From the NCBI GenBank assembly GCA_963665495.1, contig OY762289.1:1674001-1738000 (forward strand): a stretch of DNA of 64,000 nt, in the 5' to 3' direction. Positions within the stretch are counted from its first letter, which is position 1. Each line of letters begins with the position of its first letter. Below the pieces are notes generated by a model, which was given only the letters and a program-made list of their open reading frames with translations, was not told where the DNA came from and made no database searches. Position numbers and translations under genes: made by a program. Of this stretch, positions 25,811 to 34,735 are shown in pieces. The DNA comes from G963665495 sp963665495 (GTDB taxonomy: Bacteria; Desulfobacterota; Desulfovibrionia; Desulfovibrionales; Desulfovibrionaceae).

Positions 25811-28401
25811 GCACCCTGCAGCAACAAAAAAGCGGCAAATTGCATATGTCCCGTACGGCATGCAGTCATCAAAGGGGACCACTCATCAGACTTCATTTCC
25901 AGTTTTGCTCCGGCTGCGAGAAGCGCCTGAGCAGTGGGGACATTTCCCGTATGAGCGGCATTATGGAGGGGCCGTTGCGTATCTTCTTTTATGTGATTGG
26001 GGTTGGCGCCATTTGCAAGCAGCCAGCGGACCTGCTCTTTGGTTCCATATCCTGCCGCAGCAAAAAGCGGAGTGGATTTGAATTCAGGATTTGGGTAGTT
26101 CAGAATGGTGTGACGTGTTTTCGTGTCCAAAGCATCGATTTTTTCCCGCGCATGTTGTACCAGTTGCGGATCATTTATCCAGAGAAATTCTGTGATTCTG
26201 CTCTGTCGCTTGGCTGTAAGCACGCTGTCCGGATTATGGGCCGGATCGAAAAAAGTCAGCAGACAGGCCCGCATGAACGGTAGGGGCAGCGATGCGCCGT
26301 CAGAGCGGCGGGAGACCCACATGGCTTCAATGGCATCGATACGAGCCTGGTGTTTGGTTTGCATCATTTTTTGCTGGTCGGCTGGCAGCTTTTCCCAGTC
26401 TTCGGCATCATAGCGGACGCTGTTCAAGACTTTCTGGTGGGCTTTGTCCTGTTCGTACCATTTCTGACAGCGTTGCCAGCGGGTGACGATGGCCATATGC
26501 GCCAGGCGCAGCTCTTCCGGCCTGGGGCTGAAGAGCAGACGGTGTTGCTGGAGGACGCGGACCAGCATGGTGGCTTCGTTTGCAGCTGGATGCTCGCAGC
26601 GGCAGTTTCGCAGCACGATTTCCGGCTCTTCTCCGGAAAAGTCCGTGGAAACCAACTGCTGCATGAGACGTTCGAAATCATTGGTCGCCATCCATTCCAC
26701 CGGCTGTATTTTCTGGTAGGTTTCCCAGGTCCGTTCGCCAAGTCTGTCCAGGACAGACCCCAGGGTGGGCACCGGTACGGGCGGCTCATCGTCATTTTTG
26801 AGCCGTTCTTTTTTCCGCCGTTCGCGTTCGGCCTGGACCAGTTCGGAGAGCAGCAGGGAAAGCAGGGGGAGCACGGCCCCGGGCGTGGCCTGATCGCTGA
26901 GCCAGGCCAGGGCCTGTTGTTTGATGTCCCGGATCTGTTCTTCCTGTGCCGGCACTTTGGCCAGTTTGAAAGCATTGCGGATGATCAGGTCGAGATCCTC
27001 GTCATCCGGGGGGCCGAGTCTGAATGAGGGGGCGAGCTGTTCTTCTTCCACCTGCAGCAGCCTGGCCAGTGCCTGTTCCTGCTCGACGGGTATGGTCAGG
27101 ACGCACCAGGCGAGCTCTTTTCGGGCCAGGGCGGTGAGCACATCCAGCAGTTCGCGGGGCGAGGGGCTGTGTTCGTCCTGTTCGAGAAACAGCAGTTGTT
27201 CGGCCTGGTCCACTGCCAGCAGGAGCTTTTGCCCCGTATCCGCCAGGGCGGCCTGCGTACGCCGGATAAGCTCCGTGGACCGGGAGTCCGGCGACAGGTC
27301 CGTCAGAGGTGGTTTCTGGCTGAACACGGGGAGCCCGCTTTGCTCCTCGATGGACTGGGCGAGAAACAGGACGGGGTCCTCCTGCTGCAGCAGGCTGGCG
27401 TCCACCAGCACGGGCAGAAAATTGCCGTAGGCCTGGTACTGTCCGCCGTGCTTGATACGGCCGATGATTCCCGCGCGCAACAGGGAGGATTTGCCCTGTC
27501 CGCTCAGGCCGGTGAGCAGAATGATGGCCGTACCGTTGGTTTCGGTGGCATGGGTGTTGAGCTGGCGCATCAGGGAGTCGATGGCCCGGTCCCTGCCGAA
27601 GAGGATGTCCCAGTCCTCGGGCTGATAGGCCAGCAGTCCTTTGGGATCAGCCCGGCGCGTACGCTTTTTGACGCCAAGCACCCTGGCCAGGTCTTTGCGG
27701 AGCTTGTCGCGCAATTGCCGCAGGCTGTTTTCCCTGTCCTGCTCGCCGAAAAAAAGTGGAAAGCGGGCTGGTTTGCGGAAGTGGGTTTCGTAAAAAATTT
27801 CCAGCCATTCAAGCTGCGTATAGTATTGCTCCTGATCCTTGCGTTTGAATTTCTTTTCCTGAATCAGGACGTCTTTATACTGTTCGAAGCCCAGCTCGCG
27901 TTCTTCGGCGTCCAGGCCTTTCTGGCCGAACAGCGTCGCGTCGCATTTGACGTAGACGAGCAGCCTGTCGCCCAGGTGTTCGCCAGTGGGGGCTTTTTGC
28001 AGCAAGGCGTCCAGGAATTCGAATCCGGTGCCGGTCAGGGGAATTTTGCCGGGAATCCCGTCTTCCGGCCACGGATGCGCCACCACATCCGGCAGCAGGA
28101 TTTCTTCTGGAACGCAAAAGTCCGGAGGGGCGGGCAGGGGCCAGCCCAGCCGTTCGCCGAACAGACAGATGACGGCCTTGACTTGCGGCACGGACACGCG
28201 GGGGATCTGGTTCTGGCAGGTCTCGCCGGATGTCCACGTATGGTCGGCGTAATTCCACTTGAAGACTTCAAGCTTGCCGTCGCCCTGGTAGTCGCGGGCC
28301 AGTTCGGCGACCACCTGGCAGCAGATGTCGGCCTCGGCCTGCATGTCCTGCGAGGCGGAAATGAATACAGTGGGATTGGCGAATGTGATGGCGTTGCTCA
28401 T
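25570..28401 (-). CDS. DUF4062/nSTAND-like ATPase with first ankyrin repeats (frameshifted)
   Basis: The N-terminus (TVFISASQDMQAEADICC) resembles DUF4062/TIR-like conflict domains. A STAND ATPase follows: LFGRDRAIDSLMRQL, P-loop LTGLSGQGKSSLLRAG (about 293-307) and Walker B LLLAVDQAEQ (about 393), matching the novel-STAND family 1 pattern. From about residue 795 ankyrin repeats begin (STPLFAAAGYGTKEQ). After VVHLLI the frame is lost at the insertion at 25622-25625, and 16 unrelated residues end it. AAAGGA stands seven bases before the ATG. It is the first gene of the operon and the likely trigger sensor. Intact length would be about 1,730 residues. Confidence 0.8.
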   Translation of the reverse strand: MSNAITFANPTVFISASQDMQAEADICCQVVAELARDYQGDGKLEVFKWNYADHTWTSGETCQNQIPRVSVPQVKAVICLFGERLGWPLPAPPDFCVPEEILLPDVVAHPWPEDGIPGKIPLTGTGFEFLDALLQKAPTGEHLGDRLLVYVKCDATLFGQKGLDAEERELGFEQYKDVLIQEKKFKRKDQEQYYTQLEWLEIFYETHFRKPARFPLFFGEQDRENSLRQLRDKLRKDLARVLGVKKRTRRADPKGLLAYQPEDWDILFGRDRAIDSLMRQLNTHATETNGTAIILLTGLSGQGKSSLLRAGIIGRIKHGGQYQAYGNFLPVLVDASLLQQEDPVLFLAQSIEEQSGLPVFSQKPPLTDLSPDSRSTELIRRTQAALADTGQKLLLAVDQAEQLLFLEQDEHSPSPRELLDVLTALARKELAWCVLTIPVEQEQALARLLQVEEEQLAPSFRLGPPDDEDLDLIIRNAFKLAKVPAQEEQIRDIKQQALAWLSDQATPGAVLPLLSLLLSELVQAERERRKKERLKNDDEPPVPVPTLGSVLDRLGERTWETYQKIQPVEWMATNDFERLMQQLVSTDFSGEEPEIVLRNCRCEHPAANEATMLVRVLQQHRLLFSPRPEELRLAHMAIVTRWQRCQKWYEQDKAHQKVLNSVRYDAEDWEKLPADQQKMMQTKHQARIDAIEAMWVSRRSDGASLPLPFMRACLLTFFDPAHNPDSVLTAKRQSRITEFLWINDPQLVQHAREKIDALDTKTRHTILNYPNPEFKSTPLFAAAGYGTKEQVRWLLANGANPNHIKEDTQRPLHNAAHTGNVPTAQALLAAGAKLEMKSDEWSPLMTACRTGHMQFAAFLLLQGADVTYTDSEGWTALMLAAQNGHEDVVHLLIEHNADVAQADTDGGTALMLAAQNGHEDVVHLLILSTTRTWLKRIRTAGRR

Positions 28402-29107
28402 TGGCGATTCCTTTGGCGCGTATCAGAAGCAGGCTGTCAGGTACGGCAGGATCCAGTCCGCATTTTTCCACTTGTATCAGTAGCGAGTTGGTTGGTGTTG
28501 TAATTACAGGAATATGCAGAAAAGAGATATCGAGTTTTTTTGAGCAAATCAACGAAGGCGTTATCCGGAAGTGACCAACAACGGATTGTGCAGGAATTAT
28601 CCTTGTCGGTTTCATTGCTTTTATCTCCTGGTGCTCTCTGGCAATTATTTCCAGAGTCATCCTTTGATTCGTAGTGGTCCAAATATCACTGGAAGAGTAT
28701 ACCTTTTCGCGCTGTTATTCTTAACATGTCAATTTTTATGGCAAGTCCTCGTATTTTTTCTGATTAGCTTATGGATTTGGAGCCAGAGGCCGGACGCTAG
28801 AATCGTTTCTTTCCACTGTGTAAATACAACAGGCTAAACAATGTTTAGGACGCGCAACCTGCTTCTTTTGAGGTGGTTTTATGGTTTCGTTCTTAACTGA
28901 AGCATAGAATTGATGTCTTGCTTATTTTCCTGTATCTAGCGTGCATTCTTGGTCATCAATTGTTTTCTGTTTTAATGGAAAAGTCCTGCTGATGACATCT
29001 TATAGCAATTTTAGAGACCCATTTTACTTATCACGATATCACTGTGTAACAGATTTGTAACAATGGATTATTACCGTTCACCTTTAAAATTTGACCGGGG
29101 AGGATGA
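28402..29107. other. Intergenic stretch at the island/core boundary
   Basis: Upstream of both the left-facing conflict operon and the right-facing chemoreceptor gene, so it must hold both promoters; neither is clear by eye. It contains the third, weak tRNA-like repeat. No good open frame is seen. Confidence 0.4.
28779..28805 (+). other. Possible degenerate tRNA 3' fragment (att-like repeat, copy 3)
   Basis: GGAGCCAGAGGCCGGACGCT followed by AGAATCG matches copy 1 at 22 of 27 positions, in the same orientation. The following acceptor part does not match. If real, it closes the conflict island on its right side. Confidence 0.4.
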
Positions 29108-31267
29108 ATGAGTAACTCAGTATGCTGGAAAGTTCTATTATGCATCATCGGTGTCACGTTGTTTTCCCTTGGAGGCTACGCAATTTTTTTTACCACAGCG
29201 GATTCCACAATCGCTGCTTTGGAGAAAAGTACCCAGCAGCGGATTTCTAAAACTGTGGAAAGCCGGGCTCTGAGTATTCAGCAGACAATGCAGGCCATTG
29301 AGAAAAGAACAGTGGATCTTGCCAGAACCGGTGAGGTTTTTCATCAGCTGGCCAAGCAAAGCCAGCAGGTCCCCACCGAAGCTATACAAAACTACCTCGT
29401 TGAAACCTTTGAAGCTTTCCCTGAAGTCGTGGGAGGCGGCATCTGGTACGAACCCAGCGAGCTGGATCCCACAAAGCGGCTGTATGGTCCTTATGCTTAT
29501 TGGGATAAGGGAAAAGTTGTGTTCACCTGGGATCTGAACACGGACGAATATAATTACTTAAATCAGGATTGGTACACCGAGGCCATACCTGCCGACTGGG
29601 ATCGAAAACAGCAGCGGGATAAAGAAGTATTCTGGACAGCACCGTATGTTGATGAAGCCGGCACAGGAGCTTTGATGGTCTCCATACTGGCTCTTATGCA
29701 TGCTCCGGATGATAATCGTTTGATCGGTCTGGCCACCGTTGACCTGACCTTGGAGCAGCTCCAAAAGATGGTTGCGGACATTTCCACCAGTCCTTATTCC
29801 CGACCTTTTGCCTTTGACATCGGAAGCGGGAAAATTCTGGCCTGGCCCCAGGATCCTCAAGAGGTGATGCAGGATTATAGTGCAATCACTTGGGCCAACA
29901 ACCTGAACAAAGCCAAAGACGCAAAACCAGGCAGCCTGTTGCAGGCCTCTTTTCAGGAAGATGGGCAGCAATGGTCTATTTTCGTTGTGCGTACGACGAG
30001 CAACATGCTCATCGGTACGGCCGTACCGGATGCCGAGATTTATGCTCTTGCCAGAAAAAACAAAGAGACCAACCAGCTGGCTCTGATCGCAATCATTGTC
30101 ATACAGGTGGTATTGCTTATCGGATGCTGGTGGTTGCTCTCCCGGATGCTGGTTCGTCCGTTGAATCGGCTGACGGACTACGCCGGAAAGATCTCTGCCG
30201 GTGATCTTGACGAGGAATTGACCGGCAGCTTTAAAAATGAACTGGGAATTTTGGCTTCCACCACCCGGACTATGGTAGCGAATATCAAGGAAATGATGGA
30301 TCAATCTGTCCGGGACAGCGAAAATAGCAAGCGCCAGGCAGAAGAGGCGCACGAAGCCAAAATGCTGGCGGAAGAAGCCACGCGTCAGGCCAAAGAAGCC
30401 CGCAAGGAAGGCATGCTCCTTGCCGCAAATCGACTGGAAGAGATTGCCACACAGGTATCGAGCGCTTCCGATGCGTTGGCCGCACTGCTTCAGGATTCTT
30501 CACGCGGCGCGGATGTTCAGCTCAAACGGACGGCTGAAGCGGCCACGGCGATGGAGGAGATGAGTGCTTCGGTACTCGAAGTGGCCTCCAACGCCAATCA
30601 GGCTGCGGATAGTGCCGAGGAAGCAAGACGTGAAGCAAAAACCGGAAGCGGCGTGGTCAAAGAGGTACTTTCCTTCATCGGCCAGGTCAGCACCCGTACC
30701 AATTCTATGGTTGAGGGCTTGAACGCTCTGGGAGGCCAGGCAGAAGACATCGGGCGAATCATGAGTGTCATTACTGACATTGCCGATCAGACCAATCTGC
30801 TGGCCCTGAACGCCGCTATCGAGGCTGCGCGGGCAGGTGAGGCAGGGCGAGGGTTCGCTGTTGTGGCCGACGAGGTGCGCAAGCTTGCGGAAAAAACCAT
30901 GCAGGCCACCAAAGAGGTGGACCTGGCGGTAAATGCCATTCAGAGCGGCACGCGTCAGAATATCGATGGTATCAAAGGTGTGGCAGAAGTGGTCGGCAGT
31001 ACGACGGAACTGGCCGAGCAGTCGGGCAATACTCTGGATTCTATTTTAATGAGTGTGCAGCAAACCGCCGACCAGGTTCGTGTCATTGCCACGACTTCGG
31101 AGCAGCAATCATCCACATCAGAGCAACTTACTAAAAATACGGATGAAGTTAATTCTATAGCGGTTGAGACCGCGCAGGTTATGGAAAAGGCCAATACGGC
31201 AGTTTTTGATTTGTCTGAGATGTCCGATAAACTGAATCAGCTCATTGAGCAGCTGAAAGAGGTCTGA
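29108..31267 (+). CDS. Methyl-accepting chemotaxis protein with dCache sensor
   Basis: 719 residues. First membrane helix at 9-30. A periplasmic double-Cache domain to about 300 carries GGGIWYEPSELDP, EVFWTAPYVDEAGTG and LIGLATVDLTLEQ, typical of small-molecule sensors. A second helix lies at about 322-344, then HAMP (RPLNRLTDYAGKISAGDLDE) and a signalling coiled coil with the conserved hairpin tip DQTNLLALNAAIEAARAGE. It signals to CheA/CheW. GGGAGGA precedes the ATG. No pentapeptide tether is at the C-terminus. Confidence 0.95.
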   Translation: MSNSVCWKVLLCIIGVTLFSLGGYAIFFTTADSTIAALEKSTQQRISKTVESRALSIQQTMQAIEKRTVDLARTGEVFHQLAKQSQQVPTEAIQNYLVETFEAFPEVVGGGIWYEPSELDPTKRLYGPYAYWDKGKVVFTWDLNTDEYNYLNQDWYTEAIPADWDRKQQRDKEVFWTAPYVDEAGTGALMVSILALMHAPDDNRLIGLATVDLTLEQLQKMVADISTSPYSRPFAFDIGSGKILAWPQDPQEVMQDYSAITWANNLNKAKDAKPGSLLQASFQEDGQQWSIFVVRTTSNMLIGTAVPDAEIYALARKNKETNQLALIAIIVIQVVLLIGCWWLLSRMLVRPLNRLTDYAGKISAGDLDEELTGSFKNELGILASTTRTMVANIKEMMDQSVRDSENSKRQAEEAHEAKMLAEEATRQAKEARKEGMLLAANRLEEIATQVSSASDALAALLQDSSRGADVQLKRTAEAATAMEEMSASVLEVASNANQAADSAEEARREAKTGSGVVKEVLSFIGQVSTRTNSMVEGLNALGGQAEDIGRIMSVITDIADQTNLLALNAAIEAARAGEAGRGFAVVADEVRKLAEKTMQATKEVDLAVNAIQSGTRQNIDGIKGVAEVVGSTTELAEQSGNTLDSILMSVQQTADQVRVIATTSEQQSSTSEQLTKNTDEVNSIAVETAQVMEKANTAVFDLSEMSDKLNQLIEQLKEV

Positions 31268-31290
31268 TAACCGTACCGACAGAGACTTTT

Positions 31291-31330
31291 AAAGGCTCTC
31301 CAGTGCTTACCTGGGGGGCCTTTATATTAT
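31291..31330 (+). terminator. Terminator of the chemoreceptor gene
   Basis: Hairpin AAAGGCTCTCCAG / CTGGGGGGCCTTT with G-U pairs, six-base loop and a T-rich tail. Confidence 0.7.
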
Positions 31331-31412
31331 CATGATGCCAATTACATTGACTCTGCCGTTCACGTTGTTGTGATCTCGGTAGCCTGAAAACAAAAGCAAG
31401 GGCAGAGGAGTA

Positions 31413-31445
31413 GAAAAAAGGGCTGCAAGGTTCCCCAAGCAGCCC
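31413..31445 (-). terminator. Terminator of the TPR-lipoprotein operon
   Basis: On the minus strand a 7-bp GGGCTGC/GCAGCCC stem is followed by six T. Confidence 0.75.
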
Positions 31446-31549
31446 GGACAAACGCACAAAAAACGTCAGGTTATTTTTAAAAAGGCAGCCAATCAGTAAC
31501 AATCTCAGCAAATACAAATTGGAATAAATCCGGCGTATTCTTCAGGGTG

Positions 31550-31762
31550 TTACTGGTTTTTTGTCTCTTCAGGCTTTTTGTTGGTGGTTTTTTTACTTGT
31601 AGTGCCGCCGTGTCCCTGGTCATAGCCTTTTTGAAAGTCGTCAGCGCCACGTTCTACGCCACGGACAGCTTTTCCGGTGGTTCTGCCCATCCATGAACAA
31701 CTGCTGATTCCAAAACAGAGCAGACCAGTAATCAAAACCAAAGCAACTACTATTCTCGACAT
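31550..31762 (-). CDS. Small predicted lipoprotein
   Basis: 70 residues. The signal peptide ends in GISSC, a lipobox-like site with Cys at about 22. The rest is hydrophilic with a lysine-rich tail (TSKKTTNKKPEETKNQ). GGGAGG stands six bases before the ATG. It follows the TPR gene by 20 bases in one operon. Function unknown; the size and tail resemble entericidin-like or other small envelope lipoproteins. Confidence 0.7.
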   Translation of the reverse strand: MSRIVVALVLITGLLCFGISSCSWMGRTTGKAVRGVERGADDFQKGYDQGHGGTTSKKTTNKKPEETKNQ

Positions 31763-31782
31763 ATCGTACCTCCCGGACAGAG

Positions 31783-32544
31783 CTAATTATTTTTCAATTC
31801 ACGGGCCTTAGCAAAATCATTTATCGCCTCAGCTTTTTTATTCTTTTTGCTCCAGGCTTCACCCCTGTGTTGATATGCTTCGGCGAATTCAGGGTCCAGT
31901 TTAATGGCTTGGGTAAAATCCGCAATGGCCTTATCTTCATCACCATAGTTCAAATAGGCCACACCGCGGTTATAAAACATTTGCGGATTATCGGGTAAAA
32001 ATTTCAGAGCCAGCGTGTAATCTTCAGCAGCCTGGCGGAATTTAAGCTGAATGCGGTGTACACGTCCGCGTTCGGCATACGCTTTTCCATAATCCGGCTT
32101 TAATTCAATGGCTCGGGATAAATCTGAAAGAGCTTTGTCGTATTGTTCTTTTTCAGTCCAGATCAAGGCTCTGTTCAAATAGGTTTGTTCCATATTCGGG
32201 TTTAAATTCAAAGCCTGCGTATAATCCACCAAAGCCTTGTCGTATTCTTTCCATTTTGCCCAGATAAGCCCGCGGTTATGATAGACAAAAGCAACGGTCG
32301 GGTCTTTGGGATCCAACAGTCCGGACTTTAGAAATAACGAGTAGTTTTTCATGGCCGTGTCAAGATCGCCATTGCCTTGGGCTACGACGCCCTTGTTGGC
32401 ATACTCATAAAGAGCTGCAAGCTGGGCTTCCAACTGTTGTTGCTCAGGCGTGACACTTTGTGCCAGGACTGAGCGGGCTGGAACAGTAGTGGTTGCCAGA
32501 ATCACCAGAGCAACGTACAGGGCAATATGGGGTAGACGAGTCAT
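31783..32544 (-). CDS. Exported TPR protein
   Basis: 253 residues with a signal peptide (to about 28, PARSVLAQS) and about six TPR units such as AYAERGRVHRIQLKFRQAAE and MFYNRGVAYLNYGDEDKAIA. It is likely a periplasmic scaffold. GGAGG precedes the ATG. Co-transcribed with the small lipoprotein downstream. Confidence 0.8.
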   Translation of the reverse strand: MTRLPHIALYVALVILATTTVPARSVLAQSVTPEQQQLEAQLAALYEYANKGVVAQGNGDLDTAMKNYSLFLKSGLLDPKDPTVAFVYHNRGLIWAKWKEYDKALVDYTQALNLNPNMEQTYLNRALIWTEKEQYDKALSDLSRAIELKPDYGKAYAERGRVHRIQLKFRQAAEDYTLALKFLPDNPQMFYNRGVAYLNYGDEDKAIADFTQAIKLDPEFAEAYQHRGEAWSKKNKKAEAINDFAKARELKNN

Positions 32545-32771
32545 TTTGGAGCCTCCAGGCTTTTTTTACTGACAACGCGAACAACTTTTTGTTTTGTAAG
32601 CGGATTCAACGAAAGATACAAGTAGCGGTTCTTTGCGAAAAATTCGGTGTTATTTACCAAGAAAAAAAGAGAGAATGCTTGCCATAATCCTATCGAATGA
32701 CTATGAAAAAAATGCAATCTCATGCAAATCGTCATTCGACGAATTTTTAACTGTTTTTCTTGGAGTATGTC

Positions 32772-33380
32772 ATGAAAATATTGATTCCATTTTATTCATT
32801 GTACGGACATGTGTATGCCATGGCTAAGGCCGTGGCCGAAGGCGTTAAAGAACAAGGGGCAGAACCAGTTCTCAGGCGGGTGCCGGAGACCTTGTCCGAA
32901 GAAATATTAGGAAAAATGGGGGCGTTGGAAGCGCAAAAACAATTGGCTGATATTCCCGTCTGCACGGTGAACGAACTCCCGGAAGCAGCGGGGATCATTT
33001 TCGGAACGCCCACCCGTTTTGGCAATATGTGCGGCCAGATGCGTCAGTTTATGGATGCTACAGGTCAGCTTTGGGCAAAGGGAGAACTTATCGGCAAGCC
33101 CGGCAGTGTATTCACCTCCTCCAACACGCAGCACGGCGGTCAGGAATCCACGATTCTTTCTTTTCAGATAACACTGCTGCACCACGGCATGGTTATTGTC
33201 GGCCTGCCGTACTCGTATGCCGGACAAATGACCACAGACGAAATAACAGGTGGGTCTCCTTACGGAGCGAGCACCATCGCAGGAGGAGACGGCAGCCGTG
33301 TTCCTAGTGAAAATGAATTGAACGCTGCCAGGTTTCAAGGGCGACATGTTGCAGAAATTGCAGCAAAATTGAACCGTTAA
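32772..33380 (+). CDS. wrbA: NAD(P)H:quinone oxidoreductase WrbA
   Basis: A flavodoxin-fold protein, 202 residues. It starts MKILIPFYSLYGHVYAMAKA (FMN phosphate loop) and carries GIIFGTPTRFGNMCGQMRQF and SSNTQHGGQE, all diagnostic of WrbA. It reduces quinones by two electrons and protects against oxidative stress. An in-frame TTG lies slightly upstream, but GGAG at 32762-32765 positions the ribosome on ATG 32772. Confidence 0.95.
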   Translation: MKILIPFYSLYGHVYAMAKAVAEGVKEQGAEPVLRRVPETLSEEILGKMGALEAQKQLADIPVCTVNELPEAAGIIFGTPTRFGNMCGQMRQFMDATGQLWAKGELIGKPGSVFTSSNTQHGGQESTILSFQITLLHHGMVIVGLPYSYAGQMTTDEITGGSPYGASTIAGGDGSRVPSENELNAARFQGRHVAEIAAKLNR

Positions 33381-33383
33381 GCC

Positions 33384-33830
33384 TCAGCACTTGTCAGAAG
33401 GGCAAGGGGCGTCATTGCAGTTTCCGACGACGTCTCTTGCCTTTTTATTGCATACTAATTCTTCTGCTATGGTAGCGAGCTGTTCCAGTTCTATTGGTTT
33501 GGCAAGGAAATCATCCATGCCCGACTGTAAGAGGTAATCTCTATCTCTTTTCATCGTATAGGCCGTCATGGCGATGATTGGAATTTCGGGATTATAATGG
33601 CCTGAAGAATTTTTACGAATTCGGCGGGTTGTTTCCACTCCGTCCAATCCAGGCATTTGAACGTCCATAAAGACGACATCAAAAATTTTTTGCTGCAACA
33701 AATCCAATGCTTCATACCCATTACAGGCTTCTTCTACGGCATACCCCTTTCTTCGCAGGTATAATCCCAAAAACGTACGATTTGTCAGATTATCCTCAAC
33801 CAGTAAAATACGTATTACCGAATCTGTCAT
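33384..33830 (-). CDS. Stand-alone response regulator receiver protein
   Basis: 148 residues, one CheY-like receiver: acidic pair VEDN, phosphorylated Asp in VFMDVQMPG (about 56), conserved T in AMTAYT and lysine in AKPIE. No output domain. The last 20 residues are cysteine-containing and unlike receivers, because the coding DNA there doubles as the terminator of wrbA. The partner histidine kinase is not in the window. Confidence 0.9.
   Translation of the reverse strand: MTDSVIRILLVEDNLTNRTFLGLYLRRKGYAVEEACNGYEALDLLQQKIFDVVFMDVQMPGLDGVETTRRIRKNSSGHYNPEIPIIAMTAYTMKRDRDYLLQSGMDDFLAKPIELEQLATIAEELVCNKKARDVVGNCNDAPCPSDKC
33401..33447 (+). terminator. wrbA terminator inside the receiver gene
   Basis: Stem GGCAAGGGGCGTC / GACGTCTCTTGCC (G-U pairs allowed) followed by TTTTT. 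It lies wholly within the 3' coding end of the convergent receiver gene. Confidence 0.7.
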
Positions 33831-34167
33831 TGTCCCTGCTCCCTCGCTGTCTTGACCCCATTTTCATCTTTCCCCAGACATACGCTGTAGCAGTTTAAGG
33901 TTACGAAAAACAAAGAATGAGCGCAACACTTAATAAACGCTTCAATTTTGAGAGAAAAAAAATTATACTTGAAAAACTGCTTGAAATGACGGATTACTCT
34001 CGCAACATTTTGATTTAGTTTAAAATAAGAAAAATTAAGCCAGGACCAGTTTTTTACCTCATGAAGTTACTCTAGTCTGACAAAATAGCTGCAATTCAGG
34101 ATCCTAAGGGAAATAACCCTGTGTTTTTTAAGCCCTATGATTTTTTAGGTAAAAGGAGAAATAAAAC
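33831..34167. other. AT-rich intergenic region
   Basis: No open frame. A small AGGG/CCCT hairpin near 34106-34122 followed by a T run is seen upstream of the lipoprotein gene. Promoters for both flanking genes must lie here but none is clear. Confidence 0.4.
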
Positions 34168-34542
34168 GTGCAAAATGAAGCTGCTGGACAGTCAAAAACT
34201 ACTCGGATTCTTCCTGGATTGTTAATGGGTTCTCTTGTCATTATGTTACTATTCACCTTAAGCGCGTGTTGTCCGCCTTATTGCGGCGAACGATACGGTT
34301 CTGATTATTATACCACAGTTAGCATTACTACCATTCCTCAAGGTGACGGATATGTTGCACAGCTTGGCGGTGAAGGTTTTGACAACATCGTTCTTGATGT
34401 TGATTCGTCCGAATTCACGACCACTTGTACGGGTGAGCTTGAAGTTACAAAAAATTATGCCGAGCTGATTAAACAAAAACCAGGTGATTTCAAAGTGGTA
34501 ATGAGAAATAATTGTTCAATGGCCATTATGCGTTCCAATTAG
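34168..34542 (+). CDS. Predicted lipoprotein of unknown function
   Basis: 124 residues starting with GTG. AAGGAG is eight bases upstream. A hydrophobic stretch ends in FTLSAC, a good lipobox with Cys near 34, after a rather long N-region. The mature part has no family I recognise. Several cysteines (CCPPYC, TTTCTG, NNC) may form disulfides. Confidence 0.65.
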   Translation: MQNEAAGQSKTTRILPGLLMGSLVIMLLFTLSACCPPYCGERYGSDYYTTVSITTIPQGDGYVAQLGGEGFDNIVLDVDSSEFTTTCTGELEVTKNYAELIKQKPGDFKVVMRNNCSMAIMRSN

Positions 34543-34735
34543 ACGCCATAGCGTCAACAATTTGCTGTACCTTCCGGAGCGATGATTAGGAAGTAAAGCC
34601 AAGGAGACAGCCATTGTTTTATGGGACTTATATCGCCCATCCGGCCTTGCAGCTTTTAAAAAGAGCAGATTCAAGGATCGGTCCGCTATGTTATAGGCCC
34701 TATGATTCGCCCCATGCAGTTTTTCGGGCGGAATT

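Noticed and set aside
17258..28401. CBASS system because of the patatin effector
   Set aside because: No CD-NTase (GS...DxD polymerase) or Cap2/Cap3 gene is present; the candidate signal maker is RelA/SpoT-like.
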